From Gammaproteobacteria bacterium (GTDB lineage Bacteria; Pseudomonadota; Gammaproteobacteria; Pseudomonadales; Pseudohongiellaceae), in NCBI GenBank assembly GCA_002711845.1, contig PASF01000001.1, positions 594,839 to 658,838 of the forward strand: a stretch of DNA of 64,000 bases, given 5' to 3'. Below the pieces are notes generated by a model. It did no database searches, was not told the DNA's origin, and saw only the letters and a program-made list of their open reading frames with translations. Positions 18,990 through 28,046 of the stretch are shown here, one piece after another; the first letter of the stretch is position 1, and each line of letters opens with the position of its first letter. Position numbers and translations under genes: made by a program.

Positions 18990-19427
18990 TTATTGCATCT
19001 GCGAGAAATCGGTCGCGGTCAGGTATTTACGTTCCACGCCCTGCAGGATCGCACCGTCGCGATTGGACTCTTCATTAACGACCGCCCAGGCCGGGTCGGT
19101 GCCAAAAGCGCGCCAGGAGGCGTTGGCTGCTTCCTGGCTGTCGTGTTTCAGCAGATAGATCAGTGTGTCTTGCGCTTCTTCAGGGTCAGTTGGCAGCCAA
19201 TAGCCGATATTGGTCATGCCGTGTTTTTCGAACAGTGCCATGGTGTGGTCACGAAAGCGCGCCAGCAGTTTATCCAGATTGCCGGGCGTTGCCGTGTATG
19301 TGCGTAGCTCGTATACCGGGCCATTGTCCTGGGCTTGGGCCTGTCCCGGCGCCAGCAATACCGCCAGTACCACAAACGATGCCGAGGCCAGAGTGTTAAT
19401 CATTCTTTTAAACATTGTTGTTTTCAC
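18990..19427 (-). CDS. exported NIPSNAP-family protein
   Basis: A 145-aa protein with a signal peptide (MKTTMFKRMINTLASASFVV and onward, cleavage near AQA-QD) and one NIPSNAP domain (YELRTYTATPGNLDKLLARF at the start of the mature part, a dimeric ferredoxin-like alpha/beta fold). The start at 19427 is a GTG with AGGAG seven bases upstream. An ATG at 19415 inside it is an alternative, and the longer frame reaching 19673 has no support. Its function is unknown in bacteria, although it often sits with metabolic genes. It lies convergent with one SLC13 gene and divergent from the other. Confidence 0.85.
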   Translation of the reverse strand: MKTTMFKRMINTLASASFVVLAVLLAPGQAQAQDNGPVYELRTYTATPGNLDKLLARFRDHTMALFEKHGMTNIGYWLPTDPEEAQDTLIYLLKHDSQEAANASWRAFGTDPAWAVVNEESNRDGAILQGVERKYLTATDFSQMQ

Positions 19428-19614
19428 GATCAATCTCCTAGTTATGCAGTGACTGCAGGGTCGCTGGAGCGTAACAGAAAGCACAGACTGACAACAAGCG
19501 CGTTGCGCTCCATGCTGTTCGCCGCCGGGCATTGCTCCGGTCAGGGCGTTAGTGTCTAATACCATTAACGGCCAATGGCACTGGCCCGGCAGGCAGAGCA
19601 ACAGGAGTGTGTGT

Positions 19615-21609
19615 ATGACGGTAGACCAGTTGATGATTATTGCCATTCTGGTCTGCAGCATGGGCATGTTCATGTGGGGGCGCTGGCGCCACGATATGGT
19701 GGCTGGTGGAGCCTTACTGGCGTGTATTCTGACTGGTCTGGTGCCTTCGGCAGAAGCATTTGCCGGATTCGGTCATCCCGCGGTGGTGACGGTAGCCTGT
19801 GTACTGGTGCTCAGTTACGGGCTGCAGGTCACCGGCGCGGTTGATGCGCTGGCGCAAAAGGTATTGCCTGCCGGCGCGGGTCAGACGCTTAGCATTTTTT
19901 CCCTGACGGCACTGGCGGCGATTCTTTCCGGCTTCATGAATAATGTGGGTGCCCTGGCACTGTTAATGCCGGTTGCGATCCAGATTGCCGTCAAACAGAA
20001 CCTGCCGCCGGGGCGTGTGCTGATGCCTCTGGCCTTCGGATCAATACTCGGCGGCACCACCACCCTGATTGGTACTCCCCCCAACCTCATTGTCTCAGGT
20101 TTTCGTGACGAAGCCGGGATGGGGCACTATGGCATGTTTGACTTTACCCCGGTGGGGCTGTCGATCACCCTGGTCGGCATACTGTTCGTGGGTCTGGTGG
20201 GCTGGCGTCTGGTACCCGCGCGCCGCAATGCCGAGACCGCCAGTTTTGACACCGGCACCTACCTGACCGAGGTCAGGATTCAGGGTGAAAGCAAGGCCAT
20301 TGGCAAGACGCTGCGTGAAGTGGAAGTCATTCTGGAAAAGGCGGACGCGCAGATCGTCGGCATGGTGCGCGGTGAGGTGCGGGTGATCGCGCCGTATTCG
20401 CGCAGGGTCTTGCGGGAAGACGACATTCTGGTTATCGAGGCGGAACCGGAATCCCTGGGTGCGGCACTGTCCAGCATGGGCTTGAAGCTGGAAGAGGAGG
20501 TGCTGGAGAGCAGCAACGAGCAGGATGACACTGACGACGAAAATGCCGAAGCCGGGGATGTGAAAAAGCCGGACAGTAAAAAATCCAGATCTGCTAAACG
20601 TGCATCCGACACGGCTGTCAAATCGGGCAGACCGAACGGTAAAAGTGGCGGTAAAAGTACAGGCAAAAAAACCGGAACCGACTCAGCCGCAGAGGGTAAA
20701 AGCGGTGCTGACGCTGAGGGGGATGCCGACACCAAGGCACCGGCGAAGTCTGATGAGTTGGTGATTCAGGAACTGGTCGTGATGCCGGGTTCGCCCCTGC
20801 AGGGGCGTTCTGCCACCGACATTGAATTGCGCACGCGCTACGGCATCAACCTGCTGGCCGTGTCCAGGCAGGGACGTCGATCGATCAAACGCCTGCGTTC
20901 AACCAGCGTCCAGGCTGGCGATGTCCTGTTGATGCAAGGTGTCCCTGAGGCGGTCTCGGGGTTTGCCGGGGATTACCGTTGTGTGCCGCTGGCAACGCGG
21001 GATATCCGGGTGCCGGTGAAGGGACAGGCGGTGCTGGCGGTGGCCATCTTTATCGGCGCCATTGGCGTCACGGCGCTGGGGTTATTGCCCGTTGCTGTGT
21101 CATTCTCGACCGCTGTGCTGGCCTATATGGCATTGCGGATTGTGCCGCCGCGCGCCGTGTATGATGCCATCGACTGGCCGGTCATTGTGTTACTGGGCGC
21201 TTTGTTGCCAGTCGCCGGGGCCATGGCCAGCACCGGTACTGCGGACGTGCTGGCGACAGCACTGCTGGACTCGGTGGCGCAGGGCAACCCGGTGGTTGCG
21301 CTGGCGCTGGTGTTAATCGTCACCATGACGCTGTCGGATTTCATGAACAATGCCGCGACGGCTGCCGTGATGTGCCCGCTTGCCATCAGCATCGCGGCGC
21401 AGCTGGGTGTGAACCCGGATTCGTATCTGATGGCGGTCGCCATTGGCGCCTCCTGTGCATTTCTGACACCGATCGGACATCAGAACAACACACTGATCTT
21501 GGGGCCCAGTGGCTTCAAGTTTGGCGACTACTGGAAGCTGGGTTTGCCGGTGGAGATCGTCGTGGTGGCGGTCAGCATGCCGGTATTGCTCTGGGTGTGG
21601 CCGCTCTAG
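19615..21609 (+). CDS. SLC13-type permease with two TrkA-C domains and a charged linker
   Basis: A 664-aa paralogue of the permease at 16610-18958, with the same membrane layout (FGHPAVVTVACVL, NNVGALALLMPVAI, GTPPNLIVSGF in the N half; SDFMNNAATAAVMCPLAISI and TPIGHQNNTLILGPSGF in the C half). The cytoplasmic insert has only two TrkA-C modules, separated by about 85 residues (roughly 298-382) of low-complexity sequence, first acidic and then rich in Lys, Ser, Gly and Thr, and presumably disordered. The ATG at 19615 follows CAGGAG; an upstream frame start at 19552 lacks signals. Likely an anion carrier; substrate unknown. Confidence 0.87.
   Translation: MTVDQLMIIAILVCSMGMFMWGRWRHDMVAGGALLACILTGLVPSAEAFAGFGHPAVVTVACVLVLSYGLQVTGAVDALAQKVLPAGAGQTLSIFSLTALAAILSGFMNNVGALALLMPVAIQIAVKQNLPPGRVLMPLAFGSILGGTTTLIGTPPNLIVSGFRDEAGMGHYGMFDFTPVGLSITLVGILFVGLVGWRLVPARRNAETASFDTGTYLTEVRIQGESKAIGKTLREVEVILEKADAQIVGMVRGEVRVIAPYSRRVLREDDILVIEAEPESLGAALSSMGLKLEEEVLESSNEQDDTDDENAEAGDVKKPDSKKSRSAKRASDTAVKSGRPNGKSGGKSTGKKTGTDSAAEGKSGADAEGDADTKAPAKSDELVIQELVVMPGSPLQGRSATDIELRTRYGINLLAVSRQGRRSIKRLRSTSVQAGDVLLMQGVPEAVSGFAGDYRCVPLATRDIRVPVKGQAVLAVAIFIGAIGVTALGLLPVAVSFSTAVLAYMALRIVPPRAVYDAIDWPVIVLLGALLPVAGAMASTGTADVLATALLDSVAQGNPVVALALVLIVTMTLSDFMNNAATAAVMCPLAISIAAQLGVNPDSYLMAVAIGASCAFLTPIGHQNNTLILGPSGFKFGDYWKLGLPVEIVVVAVSMPVLLWVWPL
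20508..20760 (+). other. low-complexity coding segment in the SLC13 linker
   Basis: This stretch codes for a Glu/Asp-rich run followed by many Lys, Ser, Gly and Thr residues with short repeated K-S-G-G-K-like units. It interrupts the two TrkA-C modules of the permease. The neighbouring paralogue has no such insert, so it is a lineage-specific expansion. Confidence 0.7.
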
Positions 21610-21854
21610 GATGAACGGTCCTCACGGTTGCGCGCCGCTGCGGTGGCGTCCCGGTTTGACGGTATTTCTTCATCCGCCCGTTTCATCAGCACCCAGGCGC
21701 CGCCAAACACACAGCTGATGAGCGTGATTCCAAGAACCACGACCAGACGGTAAGGCATGGCGATATAAACATCGCCCAGCCGGTCGGCGGCATAGGCGAG
21801 CACATTGACGACAACCAGTGCACTGATAAAGCTGATCCAGACAATTTTTTTCAT
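21606..21854 (-). CDS. small two-helix membrane protein
   Basis: An 82-aa protein with two hydrophobic helices (about residues 4-20 and 33-57) and a polar, charged C-terminal tail. The ATG at 21854 overlaps the stop of the upstream FG-GAP gene as ATGA, so it is translationally coupled and last in the seven-gene operon. Its stop overlaps the end of the convergent SLC13 gene by four bases. No family is recognised. By position it may be an accessory membrane subunit for the operon product. Confidence 0.6.
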   Translation of the reverse strand: MKKIVWISFISALVVVNVLAYAADRLGDVYIAMPYRLVVVLGITLISCVFGGAWVLMKRADEEIPSNRDATAAARNREDRSS

Positions 21855-23644
21855 AATGACGATTCCTGGTGGGTGTCGGACAGCCATATCAACCCCGTCA
21901 CGGCTGTGTCGTTGCGCTCAATAAACACCATGATGTCATCGACGCCGTTGTTGTTCAGGTCGGTAGTAACGATGTCGCCGCGTCTGGCATCGCCGGTGAC
22001 GGGCAGGCTGAGGTCAGGCTGGCGGTCGCTGACGGTATTGACGTCTCGATTCACACCAATATCAAACTCGTCGATGATGCGGCGTATATCAATTTCATAG
22101 TCGTCCCGGTCCCGTCGATACCCGATGGAGGCAAGAAAGCGGTCGTCGTCCGCGTCGGGTTCAGGCGCCAGCGCCTGGTAAAAAACCTCAACCTGGTCTT
22201 CCAGCAACACCAGCAGATCGTCCATGGAATTTGCGGGTCGCGTCGCGTCCGGCTGACCGGATGACAGATTGCCACGGGCGGTGGGTAACACCACGTCGGT
22301 ATCGCCGGCACGCTCACGCACATCCTGCACCGAGCTTATCATTCTTACCGCCGAAGGGAAGCGCAGAGCGACGGTCAGTCGGCGCGCCGGCCGGCGGGCA
22401 AAGGCATTGCCTTCGTTGGGGTAGACAAAGGCTTCGATGTTGATGGTGCCGGATATTGCCAGCCACAGAAACACATCCCCCAGTGACACCTGTTCCACCC
22501 GCCACAACCACAGGTCGGGTTGCCCGTCATCGTTTTCATCCTGCAGGAAGACACTGAGCACGTTACCGCCAGAGCGCAGGATCTGATCTGCCCGATCAAA
22601 ATCAATGCCGTCTTCACTGCCCAGATGCAGGGCGACACGGCCCCCTTCGCGCAGGATCATGTCGTCGATGCCGTCGCCGTTCATGTCCTGCAGAATCTCT
22701 TCATGCGTCAAAGCCAGCACGCCGGTCAGGTTGGCAAAGTCGAGCTGGTCGACATCAAATTCGCCCAGTCGTTCACGAATCGCGGTGCGATCGACGCTGT
22801 AGTCTGGTGTCGCCCGGAAGTAGTCGCCGGTATCGCCGGCATTGGCCAGGAAAACGTCCAGGCGTTCGTCCGTATCGGAAACCAGGTCGGGGCGTGCATC
22901 GCCATTGACATCGCGCAGTGTCAGCAGCGGAATACGCAGGCTCTGACCGACGTCTCGGGTCAGATCAGCAACCAGAGCCCGACTCTCTGCGCCGACCACA
23001 CTGAGGTCGCGTGGATTGTCCGGCGACAGTACGGTGCGCAGCTGCATGTCTGCAACAATAGCCAGTGGTGGCTGATAACTGTCATCCGGGTTGCGGATGT
23101 ACAGGGACAGCGCGCCGGCGCCGGGAATGATCAGGTCGGCGAGGCCGTCGTCATTGATGTCACGGGAAAAGTTGAGTCGATAGACGCCCTGGGCCAGGAA
23201 TCCGCCGAGGCCGCTGAGCAAGGGGTCGGTTGAAACGAACTGTTGTGCCCGGATGTGCCAGCGCAGTACCTGCTCCCCGTCGATCAGCGCCAGCAGAGAC
23301 CAGCCGTCATTGCCTGCCTGCGCGGCATAATTGCCACTGATGTCCCAGCCCACCGCTTCGCCCGGCAAGCTGATCTGTGTGCCCGGGGCAGAGAAATCGA
23401 AACCGCCGGATGACTGAAAATACAGGCTGACAGTGTTGCCGGCGAAAGTCATCAGGTCATCAAGGCCATCGCTGTCGGCATCCACAATCAACATGCGTGC
23501 CGTCGCTGGCGGCAGAGAGAAACTGAAAGGTCGGTAGCCAGGCAGCGTATTATTGGCCTGGGCCTGGGCTGTCATCAGGCTGGCGGCCAGCAGCACTGCC
23601 GGCGTGGTAGCGGAACGACAGCGGATTGCGCAGGAACGAATCAT
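21851..23644 (-). CDS. secreted FG-GAP/VCBS-repeat protein B
   Basis: A 597-aa exported protein (signal peptide to about Ala30, AQAQAN) built of FG-GAP or VCBS-like repeats that form an integrin-type beta-propeller. At least six calcium-loop motifs of the form D-x-[ND]-x-[DN]-G are visible, for example DADSDGLDD, DINDDGLAD, DMNGDGIDD, DENDDGQPD and DLNNNGVDD. Such propellers bind calcium and act as surface or periplasmic interaction modules, and no enzyme motif is seen. It overlaps the start of the next gene and the end of the previous one by four bases each (ATGA). It is a partner of the similar protein A just upstream, although the two are not simple copies. Confidence 0.82.
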   Translation of the reverse strand: MIRSCAIRCRSATTPAVLLAASLMTAQAQANNTLPGYRPFSFSLPPATARMLIVDADSDGLDDLMTFAGNTVSLYFQSSGGFDFSAPGTQISLPGEAVGWDISGNYAAQAGNDGWSLLALIDGEQVLRWHIRAQQFVSTDPLLSGLGGFLAQGVYRLNFSRDINDDGLADLIIPGAGALSLYIRNPDDSYQPPLAIVADMQLRTVLSPDNPRDLSVVGAESRALVADLTRDVGQSLRIPLLTLRDVNGDARPDLVSDTDERLDVFLANAGDTGDYFRATPDYSVDRTAIRERLGEFDVDQLDFANLTGVLALTHEEILQDMNGDGIDDMILREGGRVALHLGSEDGIDFDRADQILRSGGNVLSVFLQDENDDGQPDLWLWRVEQVSLGDVFLWLAISGTINIEAFVYPNEGNAFARRPARRLTVALRFPSAVRMISSVQDVRERAGDTDVVLPTARGNLSSGQPDATRPANSMDDLLVLLEDQVEVFYQALAPEPDADDDRFLASIGYRRDRDDYEIDIRRIIDEFDIGVNRDVNTVSDRQPDLSLPVTGDARRGDIVTTDLNNNGVDDIMVFIERNDTAVTGLIWLSDTHQESSL

Positions 23645-25242
23645 GGCGAAGACACCAGTACAGTGATGGTATTGGAGTGGTAAAGCAGAAGGTCGGGAAT
23701 CGCGTCAGCGTTCAGGTCCTGGACGCTGAAGGCTATAATAGTGCGCTGCGGCACATACTGCCAGAACGGTACACTGGCAAATTGCAGGCTGGCGTCAATG
23801 GTTTTCGCTGCAAGTGTGCCCTCGTCGGTCAGGTACAGCGCATCAATGCGCCCGTCGCCATTCAGGTCGGCATCCAGCATGATCGGACTGGACAGGCCGC
23901 GAATATTACTGGCGGAAAAATTTTCCTCAAGTCGGAAATCGGGCCGGTTATTGAACCGGTACTGCGCCCGGTTGCCGTTATTGCCGTACAGCAGCTGGGT
24001 ACGCACGATGCTGGTATTGCGAATCGCGTTGACCACCGGGATGGTGTAGTAACTGACACTGAGCACCGGGTAGCCGTTGCCGGCAATGTCGCTGATATTG
24101 ATTTGCACATCGTAGCCACTGAAACGCATGACCTGATCTGGCTGGTCAAAATCGAACTCACCATTGCGGTTCAGATAGAAATAGACAACCCAGTCGTTGG
24201 CATCCTCCACCACGCGCATGACGTCGGTCAGCTTATCGCCGTTAACATCCAGCAACTGGATGTCGCCCTCCATGGTGATGGGCCCCTGCCAGTCAGGGCT
24301 GTCACCATAGCGGCTGTCGGCATGTTGACGGAGCACATTGACCTGGCCGCGGATATCATCGCCGATGTTAAGAAACACAATGTCGTTGCTGTCGGCTCCG
24401 TGGATGTTGGCGAAAACGGCGGGTGGTCGCCACAGACTGCGTGCCAGAAGGACGCTACTGTCGTCGCTGCGTGCATCATCCAGAAAGTCGGTAAACGCCG
24501 AATTGGGACGCGCTTCAAGGCTGACCACCAAGCCGTCCTGGCGGTTGAATCGCACCTCTGTGGAGAAGCGCCCGGCGCTGTCGGGCAGGGCAGACGGATC
24601 CAGGTCCTCATTGACGGTACTGAAACGCTGCACCAGCGTGAACTGTTCGTCCGGGCCGCCAAGAAATACGCCATAACCTTCCGGGCCGGGCAGCAGCATA
24701 TCCACCTGTCCATCGCCGTTAATATCAGTGGGAGGTGGCAGGAATTCGATCACCTGACGATCTGGAATCGCCGCTATCAACGGCCAGTCCAGCAGCGGTC
24801 TGATATTGCCACTGTAGCCATCAATGGCTGATGACAGGCTGAACGCGCCTGTGCCGGTAAATAACAGGAGTTCGTCGCCGGCCTCTGACCGGATATCGGC
24901 AAAACTGACCGCGACCACCTCCGGTACGATAGCAATGTAGCTGGAGGGCTGTGCGGGGAACCGGTTATTGTCCTGCTGCAGGTATACCAGCAACTGGCGG
25001 CCGGCCCCGGCGGTCCATTGCGGGACAATCAGATCGTTGCGTCCGTCGCCATTCAGGTCAGCCATGGCCAGTTGGTTGGGCCATGCCGGTGCCGGAAATT
25101 CGGATGCGATATAATTGAGCTGCCTGCTTTCAGTTTGAGCCTGCAGCGGTGTGGCGGGCGCAGTCAATGCAGCCAGCAGCATCACTGTCAGTGCCCCCGA
25201 GGGGTGTCTGCGCCTGTTTTTAGTCAAGCCCTTACGCCTCAA
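23641..25242 (-). CDS. secreted FG-GAP/VCBS-repeat protein A
   Basis: A 533-aa exported protein with FG-GAP calcium loops such as DLNGDGRND, DINGDGQVD, DVNGDKLTD and DLNGDGRID spread through the chain, predicting a beta-propeller. The start is a TTG at 25242 with GAGGAG in the correct place, six residues upstream of the KNRRR n-region of the signal peptide (cleavage near LQA-QT). No later ATG gives a basic n-region. It begins five bases after the PDZ gene stop and its end overlaps the start of protein B (ATGA). Function is unknown. Pairing with protein B suggests a heteromeric propeller complex. Confidence 0.8.
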   Translation of the reverse strand: MRRKGLTKNRRRHPSGALTVMLLAALTAPATPLQAQTESRQLNYIASEFPAPAWPNQLAMADLNGDGRNDLIVPQWTAGAGRQLLVYLQQDNNRFPAQPSSYIAIVPEVVAVSFADIRSEAGDELLLFTGTGAFSLSSAIDGYSGNIRPLLDWPLIAAIPDRQVIEFLPPPTDINGDGQVDMLLPGPEGYGVFLGGPDEQFTLVQRFSTVNEDLDPSALPDSAGRFSTEVRFNRQDGLVVSLEARPNSAFTDFLDDARSDDSSVLLARSLWRPPAVFANIHGADSNDIVFLNIGDDIRGQVNVLRQHADSRYGDSPDWQGPITMEGDIQLLDVNGDKLTDVMRVVEDANDWVVYFYLNRNGEFDFDQPDQVMRFSGYDVQINISDIAGNGYPVLSVSYYTIPVVNAIRNTSIVRTQLLYGNNGNRAQYRFNNRPDFRLEENFSASNIRGLSSPIMLDADLNGDGRIDALYLTDEGTLAAKTIDASLQFASVPFWQYVPQRTIIAFSVQDLNADAIPDLLLYHSNTITVLVSSP

Positions 25243-25247
25243 ACCAC

Positions 25248-26201
25248 TTACTCCTCAATCAATTCGCCATAGTCGCTGGCCGAACGGAACAGCCCGAGCA
25301 CATTGTACTCGCGCTCGGCGCCATTGCGCTGATAAGAGAACAGCGAAAACAGTATCAGGTCACCCACGGATAATCGGGTCTGGTCCGGGCTCAGCGTTGA
25401 TTCATAACGAAACAGGGGCCACAGGCTGAGCCGGCTCAATTTGCGGCCAGGATGCCACAAGTCAACACGTTGATAACGAATGTTGGTGCCCTGACTGACA
25501 GTGAGTGTGACGTTGTCACCCGGCTGGTAGCGCTGGGTCAGTGTGGTGACCAGGCCCTGCGCCGACTCTATCGTGTTGTCATCGACGGCGAGAATGATGG
25601 CGTTGATGCCGATGCTGGCAGTTGCCAGCGGGCTGTCATCAAACAGGCGCACGACACGCGCGCCCGATATCCGGTTGCCGGCCGGATCCTGCAGCAGTTC
25701 GGTGCTGAAGCCCGCGCGCAGCAGCACCGGGTCGGCGCGGTAAAGTTCAACCGGTCCGGCCTGTTGCGCGGTGACCGGGGTCACCTCAACGGCGGCCATG
25801 AACACAGTGGTATTGCGTCGTACTTCAAACTCGAAGCGTTGTGCTTCATGGGTTTGCAATGCCAGCGCATCAAGCACATCGGGATGATTGCTCTCGGTGC
25901 CGTCGATACTGAGGATGACATCGCCGGCGCGAATGCCGGCCCGCTCGGCGGGACCGCCAGGTGCGACGGCGCGAACCCGGATGCCGGGCAGGATACTGAT
26001 GTTGGTCAGCGAGTCACTTTCGTTGATGGCGCCGGTCAATCCGAAACTGACACCGGGCACTGCCGCCGCACCCGTGTTGGTCGCCAGCACAACCGTGTCC
26101 GGCGACAGCGCCAGGGTCGGCACGCGCTGTCTGGGCTCATAGCTGACGCAGGCGCTCAGCACCGCCAGGCAGAGTAGCAGTAACCCGGATCCAGGCCTCA
26201 T
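25248..26201 (-). CDS. PDZ-domain lipoprotein
   Basis: A 317-aa lipoprotein with signal MRPGSGLLLLCLAVLSAC, Cys18 being the acylated residue. A PDZ domain is recognisable around residues 65-135, with the stretch IRVRAVAPGGPAERAGIRAGDVILSI split across its carboxylate-binding loop and helix. The C-terminal 150 residues include a second, weaker PDZ-like stretch (DDSPLATASIGINAIILAVD) and then beta-rich sequence. There is no protease triad. AAGGAG precedes the ATG. PDZ lipoproteins commonly present peptides to proteases or tether secreted partners. Its neighbours are an ABC exporter upstream and FG-GAP proteins downstream, in one operon. Confidence 0.8.
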   Translation of the reverse strand: MRPGSGLLLLCLAVLSACVSYEPRQRVPTLALSPDTVVLATNTGAAAVPGVSFGLTGAINESDSLTNISILPGIRVRAVAPGGPAERAGIRAGDVILSIDGTESNHPDVLDALALQTHEAQRFEFEVRRNTTVFMAAVEVTPVTAQQAGPVELYRADPVLLRAGFSTELLQDPAGNRISGARVVRLFDDSPLATASIGINAIILAVDDNTIESAQGLVTTLTQRYQPGDNVTLTVSQGTNIRYQRVDLWHPGRKLSRLSLWPLFRYESTLSPDQTRLSVGDLILFSLFSYQRNGAEREYNVLGLFRSASDYGELIEE

Positions 26202-26243
26202 GTCATAACTCCTTCGTACGTGGTTTCAGTCTTCTCAGTCGGG

Positions 26244-27104
26244 TCACAGTTTCCGGTATTGCACAATGATCAGGCTGGCCACAACCATCACTAGCATCTG
26301 CGGCCAGGGTGCCCACTGGTTAAGCTGCAAGGCGGCCGGGTCGATCAGCACATCGGAGAAACCGCGCACCAGTCGACTGACATCGCTGAGATAGGACTCA
26401 TTGAGCAGCGACGCCTGATAACTGACATACAGATAGCCGGAGGCGTCGCCCATTAGTCCCTTGAAAATGTCCAGCGCCAGGGTCAGGCCCAACGCGGCGG
26501 TGATGGCTTGCGTGGCATTCTGCGTGCTGACGGAAACAAGCGTGCCCAGCGCGATGGCAGCCGGCAAGGGTATCAGTGCCAGTATCAATCCCAGGCGAAT
26601 TTCGGCGTGGATCTCCTGGGTGCCGATCAGCTCATAACCGTCCTCGACGACCGGGCCGAAATCCCACAGGGCATTGGCGACCAGCGTCGCCACTGCCAGC
26701 ATCAGCGCCACCGACAGCGCCCCAATGATATGCACATTGACCAGTTTTGCTGCCAACAGCGCGCGCCGGCTGACGCGTCGAATCAGCAGATGACGAAGGG
26801 CGCCACTGTCCCGGTCGCCGGCAAAACTCCAGGCGGCGTAGGCGACCAGCATCAAGCCAGTCAGTGTCAGTCCGGTGGACATGGCGTCTACCAGGGCGCC
26901 CCAGGCGTCCGCGCCTGCTACCGATGTTTGCCCGAAACCCTGCCCCGACAGCGCCTCGCGAGCCTGCTCGCCGGCACTGCGAAAGCTTAGCAACAGCAGC
27001 TGCACGCTGCTGATCAGCGCCGGCAGGACAACCACCAGGCGCGTCGAGTTGCTGCGCAGCGCGACATAAAGTTCGGCCCTGAGCGCTGTGATGAATGCGT
27101 CCAT
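26244..27104 (-). CDS. ABC-2 type transporter permease
   Basis: A 286-aa membrane subunit with about six hydrophobic helices and a large periplasmic loop between helices 1 and 2 (residues about 40-75). The block DRDSGALRHLLIRRVSRRALLAAK follows helix 2; this is the cytoplasmic coupling region typical of ABC-2 exporters. Its ATG overlaps the stop of the ATPase gene by one base (TGATG), which indicates equimolar co-translation. It should form a dimer of permease and ATPase that exports or extrudes a substrate. The substrate is not evident, and the surrounding operon suggests a protein or peptide linked to the envelope. Confidence 0.85.
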   Translation of the reverse strand: MDAFITALRAELYVALRSNSTRLVVVLPALISSVQLLLLSFRSAGEQAREALSGQGFGQTSVAGADAWGALVDAMSTGLTLTGLMLVAYAAWSFAGDRDSGALRHLLIRRVSRRALLAAKLVNVHIIGALSVALMLAVATLVANALWDFGPVVEDGYELIGTQEIHAEIRLGLILALIPLPAAIALGTLVSVSTQNATQAITAALGLTLALDIFKGLMGDASGYLYVSYQASLLNESYLSDVSRLVRGFSDVLIDPAALQLNQWAPWPQMLVMVVASLIIVQYRKL

Positions 27105-28042
27105 CAGTGTGTCCCCACAATATCGTGGAACAGCTGGGTCAGGCTGGGACGGCGCATCTCCAGGCCCGACACTGAGATGCCGGCCAGCACCAGGGCTGTG
27201 TTGACCGCTGCTGCGTCAAGCGCATGCAATGTCATGCTGAGCATGGCGTGGTCGTTGTCGCCGGTGCGTGTGATGTCGCTGACGCCCGGCATCTCGGCCA
27301 GCAGGACACTGGCCCTGTTGGCCTGATCACAGGACACATCAAGGCGCGCCTGCCGGCCATGGAACAGGTTGTCTACATGATCGCTCAGCTCAATTCGGCC
27401 CCGATGCAATATTGCGAGGTGCGTGCAGACGTTTTCCAGATACGCCAACTGGTGACTGGACAGCAGAAAAGTGGTGCCATGTTCGTGATTGAGTTTTTTG
27501 ATCAGTGCCAGCACATCATCAACACCCCCGGCATCGAGGCCGTTAAAGGGTTCGTCAAGCACGATGAACTCAGGCTGACCGATTAGCGCGTGCGCAATGG
27601 ACGTACGGCGCCGGTTGCCTAGCGACAGTTGTCTTATTTTATAGTTGCTGTAGCGAGCGATACCCAGCAAGTCCTCGACCTCGGCGGGCGTGCGGACCGG
27701 ATGGCCGCACACCAGCCGGGCATGCTCGAGTGCCTGACGGACAGTCAGTGCCGGATGCAGGCTGGGCGCGTCGAAGATACCGACAACGTCGCCCCGGCCC
27801 TGCCACAGGCGGGACGGATGTCGACCGAGCACCTGTAGCTTGCCTGACTGAAAGGGTTGCATGCCCAGCACACATTCCATGGTGGTGGTTTTGCCGGAAC
27901 CATTGAGCCCCACCAGGCCATGGATGGCGCCACGCTCCACGTTAAGGTGAAGCTGATTCAACACCGCGGTTTTGCCGTAGCGCTTGTCCAGCGCGGCAAT
28001 CGACAGTACCGGTTGTGAAGCCAGTGTTTCGTCCCGCGCCAT
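27104..28042 (-). CDS. ABC transporter ATP-binding protein
   Basis: A 312-aa cytoplasmic ATPase for the ABC-2 permease that follows. Walker A is GLNGSGKTTT near residue 40. The signature is LSLGNRRR in place of LSGGQ, with Walker B FIVLDEPFNG following. The C-terminal extension after the ATPase core (about residues 215-312) is normal for drug- or CcmA-type ATPases. The ATG at 28042 has GGAG seven bases upstream and lies 4 bp past the M16 protease stop. A frame start at 28057 (TTG) overlaps that gene. It is coupled to the permease by TGATG. The substrate is unknown. Confidence 0.92.
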   Translation of the reverse strand: MARDETLASQPVLSIAALDKRYGKTAVLNQLHLNVERGAIHGLVGLNGSGKTTTMECVLGMQPFQSGKLQVLGRHPSRLWQGRGDVVGIFDAPSLHPALTVRQALEHARLVCGHPVRTPAEVEDLLGIARYSNYKIRQLSLGNRRRTSIAHALIGQPEFIVLDEPFNGLDAGGVDDVLALIKKLNHEHGTTFLLSSHQLAYLENVCTHLAILHRGRIELSDHVDNLFHGRQARLDVSCDQANRASVLLAEMPGVSDITRTGDNDHAMLSMTLHALDAAAVNTALVLAGISVSGLEMRRPSLTQLFHDIVGTH

Positions 28043-28046
28043 GGCG

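Noticed and set aside
20508..20760. The Lys/Ser/Gly-rich stretch as a CRISPR or tandem-repeat array
   Set aside because: The units are irregular at DNA level and the reading frame is kept through it, so it is a coding low-complexity insert.
23626..24831. A 401-codon plus-strand open frame
   Set aside because: It mirrors the FG-GAP gene on the other strand; codon bias of GC-rich DNA explains the length and no domain is seen.
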